64,000 bases of DNA from Dipteris shenzhenensis (Eukaryota > Polypodiophyta > Polypodiopsida > Gleicheniales): the NCBI GenBank assembly GCA_047967505.1, contig CM106539.1. The stretch is one strand, 5' to 3'. This document shows, piece by piece, positions 34,401 to 47,340 of the stretch. The translations under genes and the position numbers were made by a program. Position 1 is the first letter of the stretch; every line of letters begins with the position of its first letter. The notes under the pieces were generated by a model that worked only from the letters and a program-made list of their open reading frames with translations, was not told the origin of the DNA and made no database searches.

Positions 34401-36104
34401 GAGGAGTTTGAAGGGGCTGATTGGGTCGGATGAATAGGTTCCGAGGAAACATTGCACCTTCTTCATAGATACCTTTACAATTAGCTCAAAACACTCTACT
34501 AGCTGTCCTTAGACACAGAGGCCTATAACTTTCAGTAGAGACATGATATTAAAGATTCAAACACACATAGAGATGCAGCTTGAGATGGGCTTCACACAAT
34601 ATAAGTTTCATCAAAATCAGACTATTGAGCAAAAAGTTATGAGCAAAACACTAACAGGGGGTCAAATTATCATAAAACTGCCCTCCACCCATGCTAATTT
34701 CACCTAAGGAGGATGCTCCCTCAAGACTCCACCTTCATCAACGATCCACCACTCATAGATTTTGCCTAGAAGAGGGTAAGTAACTCCCTTGGTGGCTCAG
34801 GAAATGGATGGACCATGTGTGTGCAATGAGCGGCCGAATAGAAAGAACTTTTAAGGCTTTGAAAGAAAGAAAAGGAAAGAGAGACTCAAGAGAGGGAATA
34901 CGAAGTGATCTTTATTGTCAATAGAGTAAGACTCCACTCCAATAAAACTCAAAATACTACAAACACAAGGGAGAAGAAGAGGTTTCATACATACAAGAGG
35001 GAGCGGAAGCTCCAAGACTACTCATAGAGAGAGAATGAACTAGAGAGAGGTGGATTCAAGAGTCTATATAAGAGAATATCTACAAGAGGGAGAGAAGGCT
35101 CATGGAAGAGGCTTGAGGAGACTAGAGCTACAGCAACATGAGGCCTAATGGTGGAAGAGATGATGAACAAGGGAGAGGAGGGCTCCTTTTATAGAGATTT
35201 TGTCACCCTCCTTCACCCATTTACAATTGTTGCCTGTAGATTCTTTTCCCCATTAATCACATAAGACCGTATGTCACCATTCATGTCCTTTTTGGCTACT
35301 CTTGCCATGTGTCCCATCAAAAGATGCTCAAAACTCTTAAAATATTGAGAAAGTCAAGAGTCTCCCCACATGGAGCCCATAGGGACCCTCTCTTTTCCAT
35401 ATGTCCAAGATTGAACATTCTATTGGAGACTAGCCATCAATATGTTTGTTCTTTTTGCAATGTTTTGACATGAATGTGAGTATAAAAATTGACTTTCACT
35501 TTGTAATTTTGTCAGAAGGAACGGTATGATATGAATTATTCTCACTTAGGAAGTATTAAGAGATTGGTTAACAATGGATTACTCTCATTAAGTGTTTGAA
35601 AAGGGCACGAGCGAATGTCTGCAATTAATTTATAAACTGGTCCTATAGTGTAGTAGGATAGTTGTTTGATAGGACACACACACACACACAGAGTCCCTCC
35701 CATTACAGGAAGGAGCATGGATCATATTGATCTTATTGGGGTCTTTCCCGATATGGTTTAATGTTCTATATTAATGTGGAAATAATAACAAACTGACCAT
35801 TTTGGAACAACAATTAATCTTTGAGATAAGATCAGAGAGAAGAATCATAGATAGTAGATGATATATATGTATATAAGATAGTATGAGATGGCTAACACCT
35901 ATATACCAAGGGATATTTTTCTAATTAATGCAAGTATTTGTTGTGTGTTCTTGAGGGTGGTCTATACTTTGACTCCTTTCCTTTTCGGGAACTTGACCAT
36001 GATCATGAGTGCCAATGAATGTGATTATTAGTGAGCAGTCTTGACTCTTAAGCTAAGGGCCTTAAGTAGGTATGGAGAGAAGGGGGAGATGAGATGGCAA
36101 TGAC
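34401..36104. other. noncoding, with LTR-like segment on the minus strand
   Basis: 34700-35480 has LTR features on the minus strand: a TATA box (CTATAAAAGG near 35190), and tttattgtc/aataaa-like signals near 34910-34945. No paired LTR was found. A short AC run is at 35679-35692. The rest holds nothing I recognise. Confidence 0.35.
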
Positions 36105-38399
36105 TTGAGTAGAAATAGGGCACGTGTTGTGACTACAAATGCACAATCAAAATTTCTTGAAATTAGAAATGCTCGTTCACAATCTTCAAGACGAGTTATG
36201 ACTTGGCAAACTGTGGATGCATCGAGTCATGCCCATGCTAGTGTTGATATTCCTGAAAATGTTCCCGAGATTGAAGAAGGAGTTGCAGAAGAGGATCTCA
36301 TTGCCGAAATGGGCACTACCCCAATGCTTGATCCACCCTGTGAGGTTGTTAACCAAGATACAGGGAGAGGATTTATGCGGGTGTCACAATCCTCTCAAAG
36401 AGTTGTTCCACGTGCATAGGGGGGAAAACGTAAGTCACATGGTTCAGAGTAGGACTTTGTTATTAATATTCGTGACTACGTTGAGTGGAAATGCAAATAT
36501 TGTGGAATACAAAATTCTGGGGGAGCACCTTGCATAAGGGGCCACTTGCTTGGTGACTCAAGAAAGAGCATTCAGCGTTGTGCGGCCCCAGGAGCTGCTG
36601 TAGGCAGCTGGCATCTTGATAGAGAAGATGCAAGCTTCTGGAAAAACATGAAGAAGATCAATTTGGGAAAGTCAAGGTATAAGTGGAGTAGAGTCTATAA
36701 GCATACACAGTGACAGAAGTACTAGTGTTGGAGGGTCCCATGCCATAACTCCTTGTTTGGACACTAGCATGCAAGATAGATTGCCACCTATGGCTCGTGA
36801 AGCTAGATCGGTAGTAGCTACTACTCCTAACTTGAGGAAACCCACGATAGTTGAGAGCATCCGCGTTCAAGACTTGGAGAATGCATAGTATGTTGGTAGA
36901 TCAATCTTGCGAGATCAGGATATCCACTGAGTATGGTTGATAACAACAATGATATGAGAGCTGCATGGAATTGCATTGCTAACTATGGGTCGGGCTTCTC
37001 TCTCTCTCTCTCTCTCTCTTGTCATAGACACATATAGTTTTGGATGGTAAGCTAGGATGCTAAGCACCCCCACCCCCCTTCTCCTTATCTTCAACTAGCA
37101 AAACAATGGGTAGCATACTGCTAGGCTACATTTTTGTCTAATGATCTCCTACATATCTATTGAGGCCGTACTTGCAACATGCCATGAACCTTTTGAGGTA
37201 GGTTTGTCATCAAGATAGAAGGCCTTGTGAGTAGCACCACAAACAAGAGTGACTCCAGTAAACTATAGGGACTATGCATTGTGCTTTTTAAACTTGTGTA
37301 AATTTTGACAAAACTAAAAAAATTGATAAGAATTGAACCACCTTCTTACCACATATTGCGTACGTCATTGTTAGATAAGGCATATGCAGAAGAGAAAGAG
37401 TACATAAATCGTATCCTTTTCGAGCAACTACATAACATCGGATGCACAATTGTCTCTCACGATGGACAAGCATAAAATGCCATGCTTTATTGAGTGTGAT
37501 AGTTATATTGCCACGTGGGGAGGCCTTCCACACATCGATTGATGCCTCACATGTAAAGAAGTCGGGGACATATATGGCTTGTGTGTTATCCAAGGTTATA
37601 AGAGAGTTAGGCCTTGAAAAGGTTGTTTAGGTTGTCATGGATAATGCCAAGAGTTGTAAAAAGGCAGGAAGAATATTGCAAAGGGAATATACCAATTTAT
37701 ATGCATCTGCATGTTGTACACATACTTTAAATCTTGCATTGAAAGATTGGTATAAACAAGTGCCATGGTTCAAAGAGATTGTTTGTGAGGCTCGAGAGAT
37801 CATCAAGTTAGTACGATCGAAGCAACGTCTTGAAGCAATCTTTATGTCTCATGATGGTTCTACCATGTTGCAATTGCCAGCAATCACGAGATTTGCCATG
37901 TGCTTCTACACTTTGCAATCTCTAGCAAAAAATAAGAGTTTTCTTATACAGACATTTCATTGTGATGCATTTGAACGATGGATGTCAGAGTTGATCGGAT
38001 AGGGCAACAAAGGAGAAAATGCATGACCTGAAAGAAACATCGGTATCCCCTACATTATGGAAATGGTTTGAGGATGCCGCTAATGCTATGAAACCTATTT
38101 TATATGCGCTTAGGGAATTGGACTTAAAGTCTCCAACAATTGAAAAAGCATGGATGCACTTTTGGAGTATTGAGCAAGCTCTTATTGCGAGAAATCCCCC
38201 TGCCCGCCCGGGCCAAGAGAATGAGAGAAGACCATTTAATGCTACAAAATGCAAGGAATTGTGGCAACTATTTAGGCTGCAATGGGAGAAAGCTCATAAT
38301 CCATTGCATAGTGTTGGGTACCTTTTAGACCCCGAGTGGTGGAATATGAAGCCCGAAGAGATCCCAATTGTTATGCATGACTTTCATAAGGTGGTGTGA
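36105..38399 (+). pseudogene. hAT transposase (BED finger, DUF659) pseudogene
   Basis: 36217-36420 is a Glu-rich N-terminal region. Near 36483 EWKCKYCGIQNSGG followed by CIRGHLL is a BED-type zinc finger. 37340-37630 carries the DUF659-like region in broken frames (YAEEKEYINRILFEQLHNI, CHALLSVIVILPRGEAF). 37637-38002 reads MDNAKSCKKAGRILQREY, CTHTLNLALKDWYKQVPWF and AITRFAMCFYTLQSLAKNK, the hAT catalytic core region. 38019-38399 continues with KWFEDAANAMKPILYALRE and NPLHSVGYLLDPEWWN. The C-terminal dimerisation region is missing. Frameshifts and stops make it inactive; the element ends were not found. Confidence 0.85.
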
Positions 38400-38536
38400 C
38401 AATATTATCCCCAAAACCATGAGTTTGCAAAGTGTTGTAACAAGTTATTGTATTCGAAATGTGTTCTTGTTTTTTGATTGCAGGTTGCGGTTTAGGGTTG
38501 GATAAGAATTGTCTTGTTGTGCATTGTAAATATCTT

Positions 38537-39162
<626 letters not shown>

Positions 39163-39681
39163 CACTTGTGATGAAAGTGCATATAATTATATTTCAATGG
39201 CAAATAGAAAATGCTTTCAACATTTACTTTAATAGTTTATAATTATGAAAGTTAAAAGTTTACTTTATATAAGATTGCATAATGTTTTACATTCCAAATT
39301 CCAATTGATGCAACCATAGCCTTCCTTAATTTATTTATTATGAAATAACCATAGCCTTCCTTGATGCAATTAAATTATTTGTTTTCAATTAACCATAGCT
39401 TTCCTTAAATTATTTATTATGAAACAATATATTGACAATATTCCAATTGATGACTTTAAGATTGCATGTGATGGATTTTTCGATTGCACAGTGCAAAATA
39501 ATTATGAACATTGGATGCATTTAAATTACACACGAAGAATTTAAATATATGAATCCCACCACACCATATAGTATACCATCTTATAACTTCAATGAACTTA
39601 AAACAAAGGCATATATTTTCATCATAAAGAGATTGTATACATGGTCATGAACTTCATTCAATATGATGGTCCTGGATACAA
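39163..39681. other. AT-rich noncoding DNA
   Basis: Three imperfect copies of a block containing accatagccttccttaatt lie between 39310 and 39420. Nothing else is recognised. Confidence 0.5.
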
Positions 39682-40865
39682 CTATGCTAAGCCCAACACC
39701 ATGTACAATGCCATTGATAGTTGGGCTTTACAAAGTGAACAAATGGACCTAGTTGGCAAGTAATTTGCTAGACAATAAAGATGAAATTTGTGGCCGCAAG
39801 GCAAAGAGTAATAGCCAGTACAATTATCAAACAAGCATTAGCATATTGGGCACAAGCAATTGTTTAGGCTATCGGAGGGAAGGGGTTCCACGGCATATGG
39901 TTGTGGGGATGGATGGTGACAAATATCTAACCGTGCCTCCACACTTGCATTTCCGATTAGTGTTGCACGTGATTCGTGGGCCTCTTACCGCAACCATGTG
40001 TTGAGGTCCTCCAAGCTCTTCAATTGGGCATGTAGAGCAATAATCTCATCCTACAACTCTAGCTCGATTCGCGATCTTTTAGTCTCTAGGCATTGGACTT
40101 GCTCAAACCAAGCCACATTCTCTTCATGAAGTTGTGCCACTTATTGCCATGCGCACCCTCTAATGCCATGGACAATTGGGATTGGGTGATCGTCACTTCT
40201 ATACAACCACGCATACGCTTGTCCTTGCATGAGGAGTCCACCTGTATACCTTTAACGAAGTGCATGTACAAGAATTTGGTGAAGTACATTGCCACTTCAT
40301 TATGGTGTGGGGGCTTTCCATATACCTCCATGTAGATTTTCCTGGCATTTTGCCGAACCCGTTCGTCTCAAAAATTTACTATCTTCCACCTCTCATGCTA
40401 TTCCAAAGCTTGGGTTGGGGTGCTTCCATCTCCCTCTGTTCTTCTGTGTCTCCTCGCTTGACTGCCTGAGGCTACCTCTTCATCTGCCTCTAAGGGCTAG
40501 ATTGCCTGGAGCTCTTGTTTGGAGACCAGCTTGTGTACTTCTTTCCAGTGCATGGCTGCAAAACCAATGCCCATGGTGTCGATTGCTATTCAGATACTTA
40601 TTGAAAATATCTTTAAACAAAAATTGAATTATTAAACACACAGACCTCCAGGTTGAGCATACACAGATGTATGCACAATAGTCAATGCTGGCACATGCTC
40701 GTGCGCTATGTTGGCAACCCTGCATAGTTGTTCAAACTATAACTATTGATGCTCGGCACATCGTGCCTCCTCTTTAGCATCCTCTTGTGTCAATGGATGC
40801 TTGCTTGCTCTTCTGGAGACTTCCTCCTCCCTATGCAGAGGAGGAGTATCCTCTCCTTGTGACAT
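39682..40865 (-). pseudogene. coiled-coil/RING-H2-like protein, decayed
   Basis: Minus strand from ATG 40865 (MSQGEDTPPLHREEEVSRRA), the reading passes through NEVAMYFTKFLYMHFVKGIQVD (40300-40235), a coiled-coil-like part (ETKRSRIELEL, EIIALHAQLKSLEDLNTWL, 40090-39995) and a C-terminal RING: CPIC (39841-39852), LPCGHKFHLYCL (near 39803-39768) and CSLC (39729-39740), stop at 39682-39684. RING-H2 proteins are usually ubiquitin ligases. There are several frameshifts, and an in-frame stop directly follows CPIC. The family was not recognised. It lies about 400 bp downstream of the kinase-like pseudogene, same strand. Confidence 0.6.
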
Positions 40866-41268
40866 TTTCCAAAAGTGTAGTGTGGATACTATAGTTTGGA
40901 TAGCTTAGTATAGATAAATGCCCTGAGTGTAGTATGCAAAGTCTGCATGCATCAAAATCAATATTTGAGAGTTCATCTTGTGTGAGATAGGACACAAGAT
41001 GCAAATGTCACATACAATATGCTTGATGAAAGATGAAGATGTTACAAATTCCATGCAAAATGTACACGTTGCAATCTTGAATAAATGCTTTCAAATGTTG
41101 CAATCTTTACAAAATATAAAAGGTTGTACATCCACAACATAAATGACATCTTTTTTTAATTATAAATTCTTTCAAGGCCAATAATTTTATTTTTGAACAA
41201 GAAGTTTATTACAATAAGTTTGACAGACACATGGTGTCCCAAAAATATTACAAGGCAAAAAATGTGGC

Positions 41269-42518
41269 TTATGTTGCAAGCCTAAGGGCAAGAGACATCT
41301 CTTCCATAGGCCTCATAGCCAATTCTCCCTCATATTCCACTCTCTTTAAGATATCATTGGTCTCTACAAATAGCTTTCTATGATTGGCAATGTGATGCAT
41401 CATTTGTTCATGCACATGACGTTTAATGGCATTAACAACATGAGAGGGAGGCATTTTTCGATCATTCTCAATATAACCCCAGGCGTCTTCAAAAAATTGA
41501 ATCATCTCAACAATGGTCCATCCCAATGCATAGGTATCTGCATGGCATGTATATCTGCCTCTTAAGGCTACTTCTTGTAGCTTGGGTGCAAGCCACTTTT
41601 CTCACCCATGCTCTTCCTCTTTCCTGGAAAACTCTCGTAGCAAAGTCAGCATCTATCTCGAAAGACTTCTTCTTCATATCCTTGAATGCTTTTTGACTCT
41701 CCAAGAAGTCCTCCCCCAATCTATGATGCCTACTCGGCATCTAGACTTTTCAACAAAATCCAATAAGATGTTGCCTGGGGGGTGCAAGTCTATGTGCATC
41801 CACCTTCCTGCGTGCAGCCTTGCCAAACCATCCACAAGTGCATGGATGATATGGAGGAGGTTCTCACAAAAGACATTGATCCGAGCAATATCTTCCTTTT
41901 CCAATGTAGATGGGACTTCCCCACTTGCTGTGGCCATCAGATCCGCTCCTCCTCATAGAACATGGTGAAAGTAGCGTGTGAACCTACCCTGGTCCATTGG
42001 CAGAATCTGAAGAAAAACTGTAAAAAGCTACCACCGTTAAAGTAAGGTGTGATGGTCCACAATGGCTCTTCTCAAGTTGCTGCGATCACACGTACAAGGA
42101 CTGGGTGTAAAATCTGCATGAGTTGTTCTTTCCTTGCTTCTCATGTACACATCCCAATATTGCCCTTGTACTTCTTTACGGCATCTTGTGCTTGGCCAGA
42201 CACTCATCCATTGTGTCAATTTGAAGACATCAAAGTCTTGTGCAAGAGTAGGATCTGCATTGCATGCTTCGTTGAAGCAGGTCTCTGCATTCCCAATAAA
42301 GCTATCAACCCAAGCATTGCATCTATCTCCCATTGCACCCGACTCGCAAGGTCATCCTGACCTTCAAACTGCAAACTGGTCTTAGCATCACCAAGAATCC
42401 TCCTCTTCATGGTGCTAACTCCCTCTAAACTAGATACGGTTGATTCCATCTCAATCTCCTCCATGTTGCACACCCTAATAAAAAAGGCATCCAAATGCTC
42501 CTCATCACTCTCTTGCAC
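41269..42518 (-). pseudogene. protein kinase-like pseudogene
   Basis: Minus strand: 42518-42340 is an acidic leader (MQESDEEHLDAFFIRVCNME). 42333-42040 reads GDRCNAWVDSFIGNAETCF and WMSVWPSTRCRKEVQGQYW. Near 41980 MDQGRFTRYFHHVL resembles a kinase hinge. 41937-41700 reads HALVDGLARLHAGRWMHIDL, HPPGNILLDF and VGIIDWG, which look like the kinase catalytic loop (Asp at 41788-41790, Asn at 41770-41772) and the DFG site, here DWG. In another frame, 41565-41269 reads DTYALGWTIVEMIQFFED, the usual helix F. At least three frameshifts are needed. The catalytic residues are still readable. The glycine loop was not identified. Confidence 0.65.
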
Positions 42519-43190
42519 TTGCCCTTACTTAGCTCTTCCCCTACTTAGCTCTTCCCCTACTTTTCACTTAGTGCCGGAAGTTGAGGCCATGCTTGTGATT
42601 AGATCTTGTTGTGTGTGTGCGGAAAGCTTTCTCACGTGACACTAGCAAATAGCTATAGTTGCCACACAATAGTCAGTAGGCAGGCATCTGACAATAACTC
42701 CCACCCTATGCATGCATGAAATGCAAATGCAAATGATTTCAATATACGCGTGCAAATGATTTCAATGCAAATTTGTTAATTACAGGAAATGCACACATGT
42801 AAGAAATGATTCTTTCAATACATGCATGCAAGAAATGATTCTTTCAATGCATGCATGCATGAAATGCAAGATAATATCGTAAGAATTTTGATTTTAATGC
42901 ATGCATGCAAGATAATTTCGTACAAAAATTGATTTCAATGCATGCATGCAAGAAATGCAAGATAATTTCATAAAAATTTTGAAAAAACTCCCCCCCCTTT
43001 AAGTGGAGGACCCAGGAAACCTAGTACTAGGTTGTGGTCCCAACTAGCCCCCCGTCCTATTCAGGATGCGGGACCAAGAACCACTTCCTGGACTAGGCCC
43101 CTCAGCTAAGAGATGGAGAGATGAGGATTTTTACCTCTTCTTAATCCACTATTAGTGGACAATGACACCAACTGTTAGCATATATTTTCA
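42519..43190. repeat. atgcatgcaagaaatg repeats and noncoding DNA
   Basis: Between about 42710 and 42975, units of 30-60 bp containing aatgcatgcatgcaagaaatg and gataatttcgta are repeated six or more times. A homopolymer C run follows at 42992. No gene is seen. Confidence 0.8.
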
Positions 43191-43194
43191 AGCA

Positions 43195-43335
43195 GTAGTA
43201 ATACCGCCAGTAGTTCAAGCATAACCACCAGTAGCAGTAGTACTATTGGAAGTAAAAATATTGATACTACTAGTTGTACTACTACTATTGGCGATTATAC
43301 TTGAACTACCGATAGTAATAAAAGTACCAGTATGT
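43195..43335. repeat. imperfect inverted repeat (hairpin)
   Basis: The left arm gtagttcaagcataaccacc (about 43210) pairs with the right arm ending ...attatacttgaactac (about 43310). Between them, agtagtact and tactactact steps also pair, giving an imperfect stem of roughly 50 bp. It could be a MITE remnant. Confidence 0.6.
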
Positions 43336-43584
43336 ATCTAGTTTCCAAGTCAAGGCCACCTGATAGCGCAACGCCATGATTCTAACCGCCGTGGTGAATG
43401 CGTGAAATATGTCATCATGACATGTAATCACAAAAAAATTCATGCGATTACGTGAATATGAGATCCTTGGACAAAAATGATCAATTTTTGAATAAGGGCC
43501 TTTTTTTTTTTGAGCCCTAACCTAACCTAATGTACTATGGTTAGCTTTACTAACCTAATCATTAGTTAGTCCTACCCTAATCTC

Positions 43585-43617
43585 CCTCTCTCTCCTCTCT
43601 CTCTTCTCTCTCTATAT

Positions 43618-43668
<51 letters not shown>
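43585..43668. repeat. (TC)n microsatellite
   Basis: An almost pure CT run of about 80 bp; frames reading Arg-Glu repeats across it are artefacts. Confidence 0.97.
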
Positions 43669-43671
<3 letters not shown>

Positions 43672-43679
43672 CGAGCCAA

Positions 43680-44860
43680 TGGCGGAGGAAGATATGTGAT
43701 GGCGGTGGTGATGGTGGCATGTAGGTATAGCGAGAGCAAGGTGTTTGTGGTGGTGGTGTGTGTGGCAGCATGCGGGTGCAACATGTGCATGCATGGAGAT
43801 CAAAGTCAAGGGTGGAGCCACAGAGTGGGCATGTGTTGAATGGCTATTCATGGCCCGAATGGTAGCACACATGCTGTCCTATGCACCTGCGGCCTATGCA
43901 CATCATGGCACACTATAATTGGTTGGACATCCAATGGCGACAGGTATGATGATGATGGTGGTGGGGAGATGGGTGGATACAGTGCTAGAACAATGATGGC
44001 GATGGTGGTATATGACAACGGTGGGGCGATGTAGTGCAACACCGATGAGAGAGTGCACGGTGGTGCACTATGCCAACAATATGATGGCATGTGGCACCCG
44101 AGGCACTAGTGTGATGCCTTAAGTGCATGGCACCCTTAGAGAAAGGCACAAGGCACCCCTAACGCTCGACGAGCTAGCACAATGCCTAGGTGCACGGTGC
44201 CCAAGGTGCATGGCATCAGTGGCATGCAGAGCACGAGCATGGCCCACATGTGCGAGATGATTGGGGGGGGAGCAGGAAAGGGTGGGATTGGGGGCAGGGG
44301 GAGGGTGTTGGTGGAGAGGCATGTGGTGGAAGGGGTTAGGGGGGGAGGGGGGGGGAGGGTTCGAGTGGAGGGGGAGGGGGGGGGGGAAGGGTGCTAGTGG
44401 CAGGAGGGGGGTAGGGGTTGGGAGAGATGGGGTGAGGGGGAGGGGGGGTTGGGAATGGTGGTGGAGAGAGGTTAGGGGTCGGGGAGGAGAGAGAGGTGGA
44501 GGGAGAGGGAAGGGGAGTAGAGGGAGATAGAGAGATAGTGGGAGGTAAGGGGGATGGAGGGAGGTAGAGAGATTTTGTGAGAGGGGGGTTGGAGGGGTAG
44601 AGGGATGGTGGGAGGAGGTATGGTGTGGAGGGAGAAAGGGGGATGGTGGGGTGGAGGGAGATGGGGGTGTAGAGAGGTAGAGAGATGGTGGGAGGAAGGG
44701 GGATGATGGGGTGGTAGGAGAAAGGGGGATGGAGGGAGGTAGAGATATGGTAAGAGGTGGGGGGATGATGGGGTGGAGGGAGATAGGGGGATTACCTTGA
44801 GTGGTGGAGGTGATGGAGGTGGGGAGTGGGGGAGTTTTGACGAAAAAATGATGGTAGAAG
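43680..44860. repeat. G-rich minisatellite region
   Basis: 43680-44250 is mostly noncoding with repeated ggcac/ggtgcatggc steps. 44258-44860 is strongly G-rich on the plus strand (ggggggagg, ggtagagagatggtggga), with a unit of about 30-45 bp (gagggagatgggggtgtagag). Many G4+ runs could form quadruplexes. Gly-rich frames here are not genes. Confidence 0.85.
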
Positions 44861-44899
44861 GGGGGGACTAGTGTGAAAAAAGGGGTGGTGGTGGTGGTG

Positions 44900-45720
44900 G
44901 TGGAGATGGTGAGTAGCTACCATAAAGAGAGACTTACACATGAACAATTGAAACCAAATGAATGGACTTGGAAGTGTGCAGCTGATGTCATGAATTTTTT
45001 AAGGGGCATGTTTTGTGGCAGTGACTCAGGTGAACAGAGTCTTTTGGGAAATCAAAGAGGATGAAGTACACAGAGATAGTCATTGGGAATGCAAGCATGT
45101 GGAAGGTTCACAATTTATGCATTCTATTAATAGATACTCAGGTATAGATAAATGTTCCTTGAGGTGTAGGAAGCTCTCTTGCTTTTGTGATCCATATATG
45201 TAGTGAAAATGGAGACGATGAAAGAGTAAGGCATATGTAGAAATTTGGGAGTATGATACTAGTCCCCATGGCTAATGGGGTGAAGGATCAAATAATAGCT
45301 ATAGTGATGAAGAGGATGTTGATACCCCCATGTATGTTGGTCCCCCATATGCCTTGAGCGATGCATTGTGTGTGGAAGAAAACTTTGTTGTCAATATGTC
45401 AAGTAACAAGGAGTAAGGTGAATACTTCTACATTATTAAGTACTTTAAGGAAAAGAAAAGAATACCCAGGGAGATGTTGAATAATTGGGACAATATTTTT
45501 CCTACTTGACCGCTAGCAGTTACAGAATACTACTATGAAAGAGTCCACAATGATGTGTGGTAGCTTCTTGTCAACAAACCTCCCATTCTCATGTATGCAC
45601 ACCTAGTGTGGGCCATCAAATTTCATATGGAGCCCCTACTAGGAGAGGAAAATCTTCTCAGGGTCATTGTTTGCTTTGGTGTAGCCATTTTTGGTGACGT
45701 TTAGGGCATTTTTTGTATAT
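44900..45720 (+). pseudogene. unrecognised coding remnant with Cys-rich motif
   Basis: Three pieces in shifted frames: YHKERLTHEQLKPNEWTWKC (44910-44985), VNRVFWEIKEDEVHRDSHW to SLRCRKLSCFCDPYM (45020-45200) and, from about 45310, DEEDVDTPMYVGPPYALSDA, EENFVVNMSSNKE, YFYIIKYFKEKKRIPREM, EYYYERVHNDVW and AHLVWAIKFHMEPLLGEE to a stop near 45705. The last piece has three in-frame stops but otherwise reads as protein for about 130 residues. I do not recognise the family. Confidence 0.45.
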
Positions 45721-47340
45721 AGGTATCTTCCTTGATCCATAACTTATGCATTGCTCAAAGGAATTTGACAAAATCTGTCTTCAAGTTGTAGTATACATTA
45801 TAATCCTAAACATGAGACCAAAAGAAAATAAGGAATAGAGCATTACATATGATATGTTGCATGTGAAGCATGCATCCTAAAGAGTATAAGATATAACAAT
45901 TTATTCATAAACATCAAAATTTGTTCTACACATACATACAATCTAGGTAATCATTCAAAAGTACACTGATTGAGCTTCTCCTTGACCCAAGGACATGCTT
46001 AATTGAGAATCTTAGGTATGGTTTAAGGGACCTCCAATGTTGTGCTAAAATTATGCACACCCATTTGAGGGCATGCTCCATTATAAAAGAATTATTTGTT
46101 GAAAATCAAAATGGATTGAAAATTTGGAATCCAAACTAGAAGGAGTACAATATGGTGGTCTTAAAACATTGATAGTTGGGATATTTAGATTTAGATTCAC
46201 CCTAGAATGTAAGAATTCAAAAATGTGCAATTTGTGCTTGTACAAAGATATTTTAATAAATCCAACACTATTTACAATTTTATATTGGTTCTCTTTCCAT
46301 GCACTTGCTCGCTATATGGCTCATAAGCATGCCAAAGGTCATTGCATTCATCATATATAACATCAAACCCGATAGCATGCCCTTTGTCCAATTTGTATTT
46401 TGAAGGAATTTAGGCCACATTGCACTTTTCTTGGGATATCCAATTTTTCTGACATGTATTGCTAGAGGGGGGAAATGCCAGCAGGCTAAAATTTTTGCTA
46501 CACTCGCAAATTTTATATTCTCACATCTCCTGCCTACTAGTCTTTGAATACTACAACCTGCACTGCCCTATAGCTTGCACTGTAATCCTGGCTCATCAAT
46601 CCTATCCTTGAACATGCACCCAAAACGTCCCTCCCCCTAAGGAGCATTGACATTGAGATGTTGAATGCTGAGATGGCCCTTGTAGCCTACAGGATGTGTA
46701 GCAGTAGGTGGTGTATAAAAACATCGATGTTGGATGACTCGAGTAAATTGTCTTCTATTCTTTGCTAACCTCATAAGCTATTTGGTCTTTGTTCTAGAGG
46801 TTCTATTATGGTAATTCACTGATCATTGCCATGGTGTCAATGGCAAGATGTAGCTTATCATGGCTTGTAACAGAAGCAGACAAAGGCTATGAGATAGGAA
46901 AGCTAAAAAGCTTGGTCAAAGCATAAGGAGCAGATCGTGGGTGAAAAAAATAAATGACACAGTATCAAAATGGATATGGAAGACACTTTTGTAATGTTTG
47001 TGGAGGGGGAAATGATGAGAAGACTTCTTGCAGAGTAGCAGCAGTAGGAAGCGGTTCCATATGCATGCCATCGAAGCAAAGAACATGAGCTTAGATTAAC
47101 TAGTTACAAAGAGGGTGACATTAGCTATATTGGCATCCTCTAAAACACAAGAGAAACAGCTTGGGTGCACAATTTGGAAGATGTTGTCAATCAAATGGAC
47201 CAACGTGGCTCCAATTAAAGTGGAAGCAATGCATAATCATCTTGATCTAAAATAAGAAAGACATCCGCAAAAAGCCAATGGGATGCAAGAAGTTGGGCAA
47301 GCACATCATATACATGTTGAATGTAGCATAGGTCAGTGGT
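45721..47340. other. AT-rich noncoding DNA
   Basis: No protein-like frame, terminal repeat or RNA gene is recognised. Confidence 0.5.

Noticed and set aside
41269-42518. Functional host kinase gene
   Set aside because: At least three frameshifts and no identified glycine loop; reported as a pseudogene.
43572-43872. Overlapping minus-strand ORFs with Arg-Glu runs
   Set aside because: They read through the (TC)n microsatellite and adjacent low-complexity DNA.
46124-46360. 78-codon plus-strand ORF
   Set aside because: No recognisable similarity, no supporting context and ordinary length for chance in AT-rich DNA.
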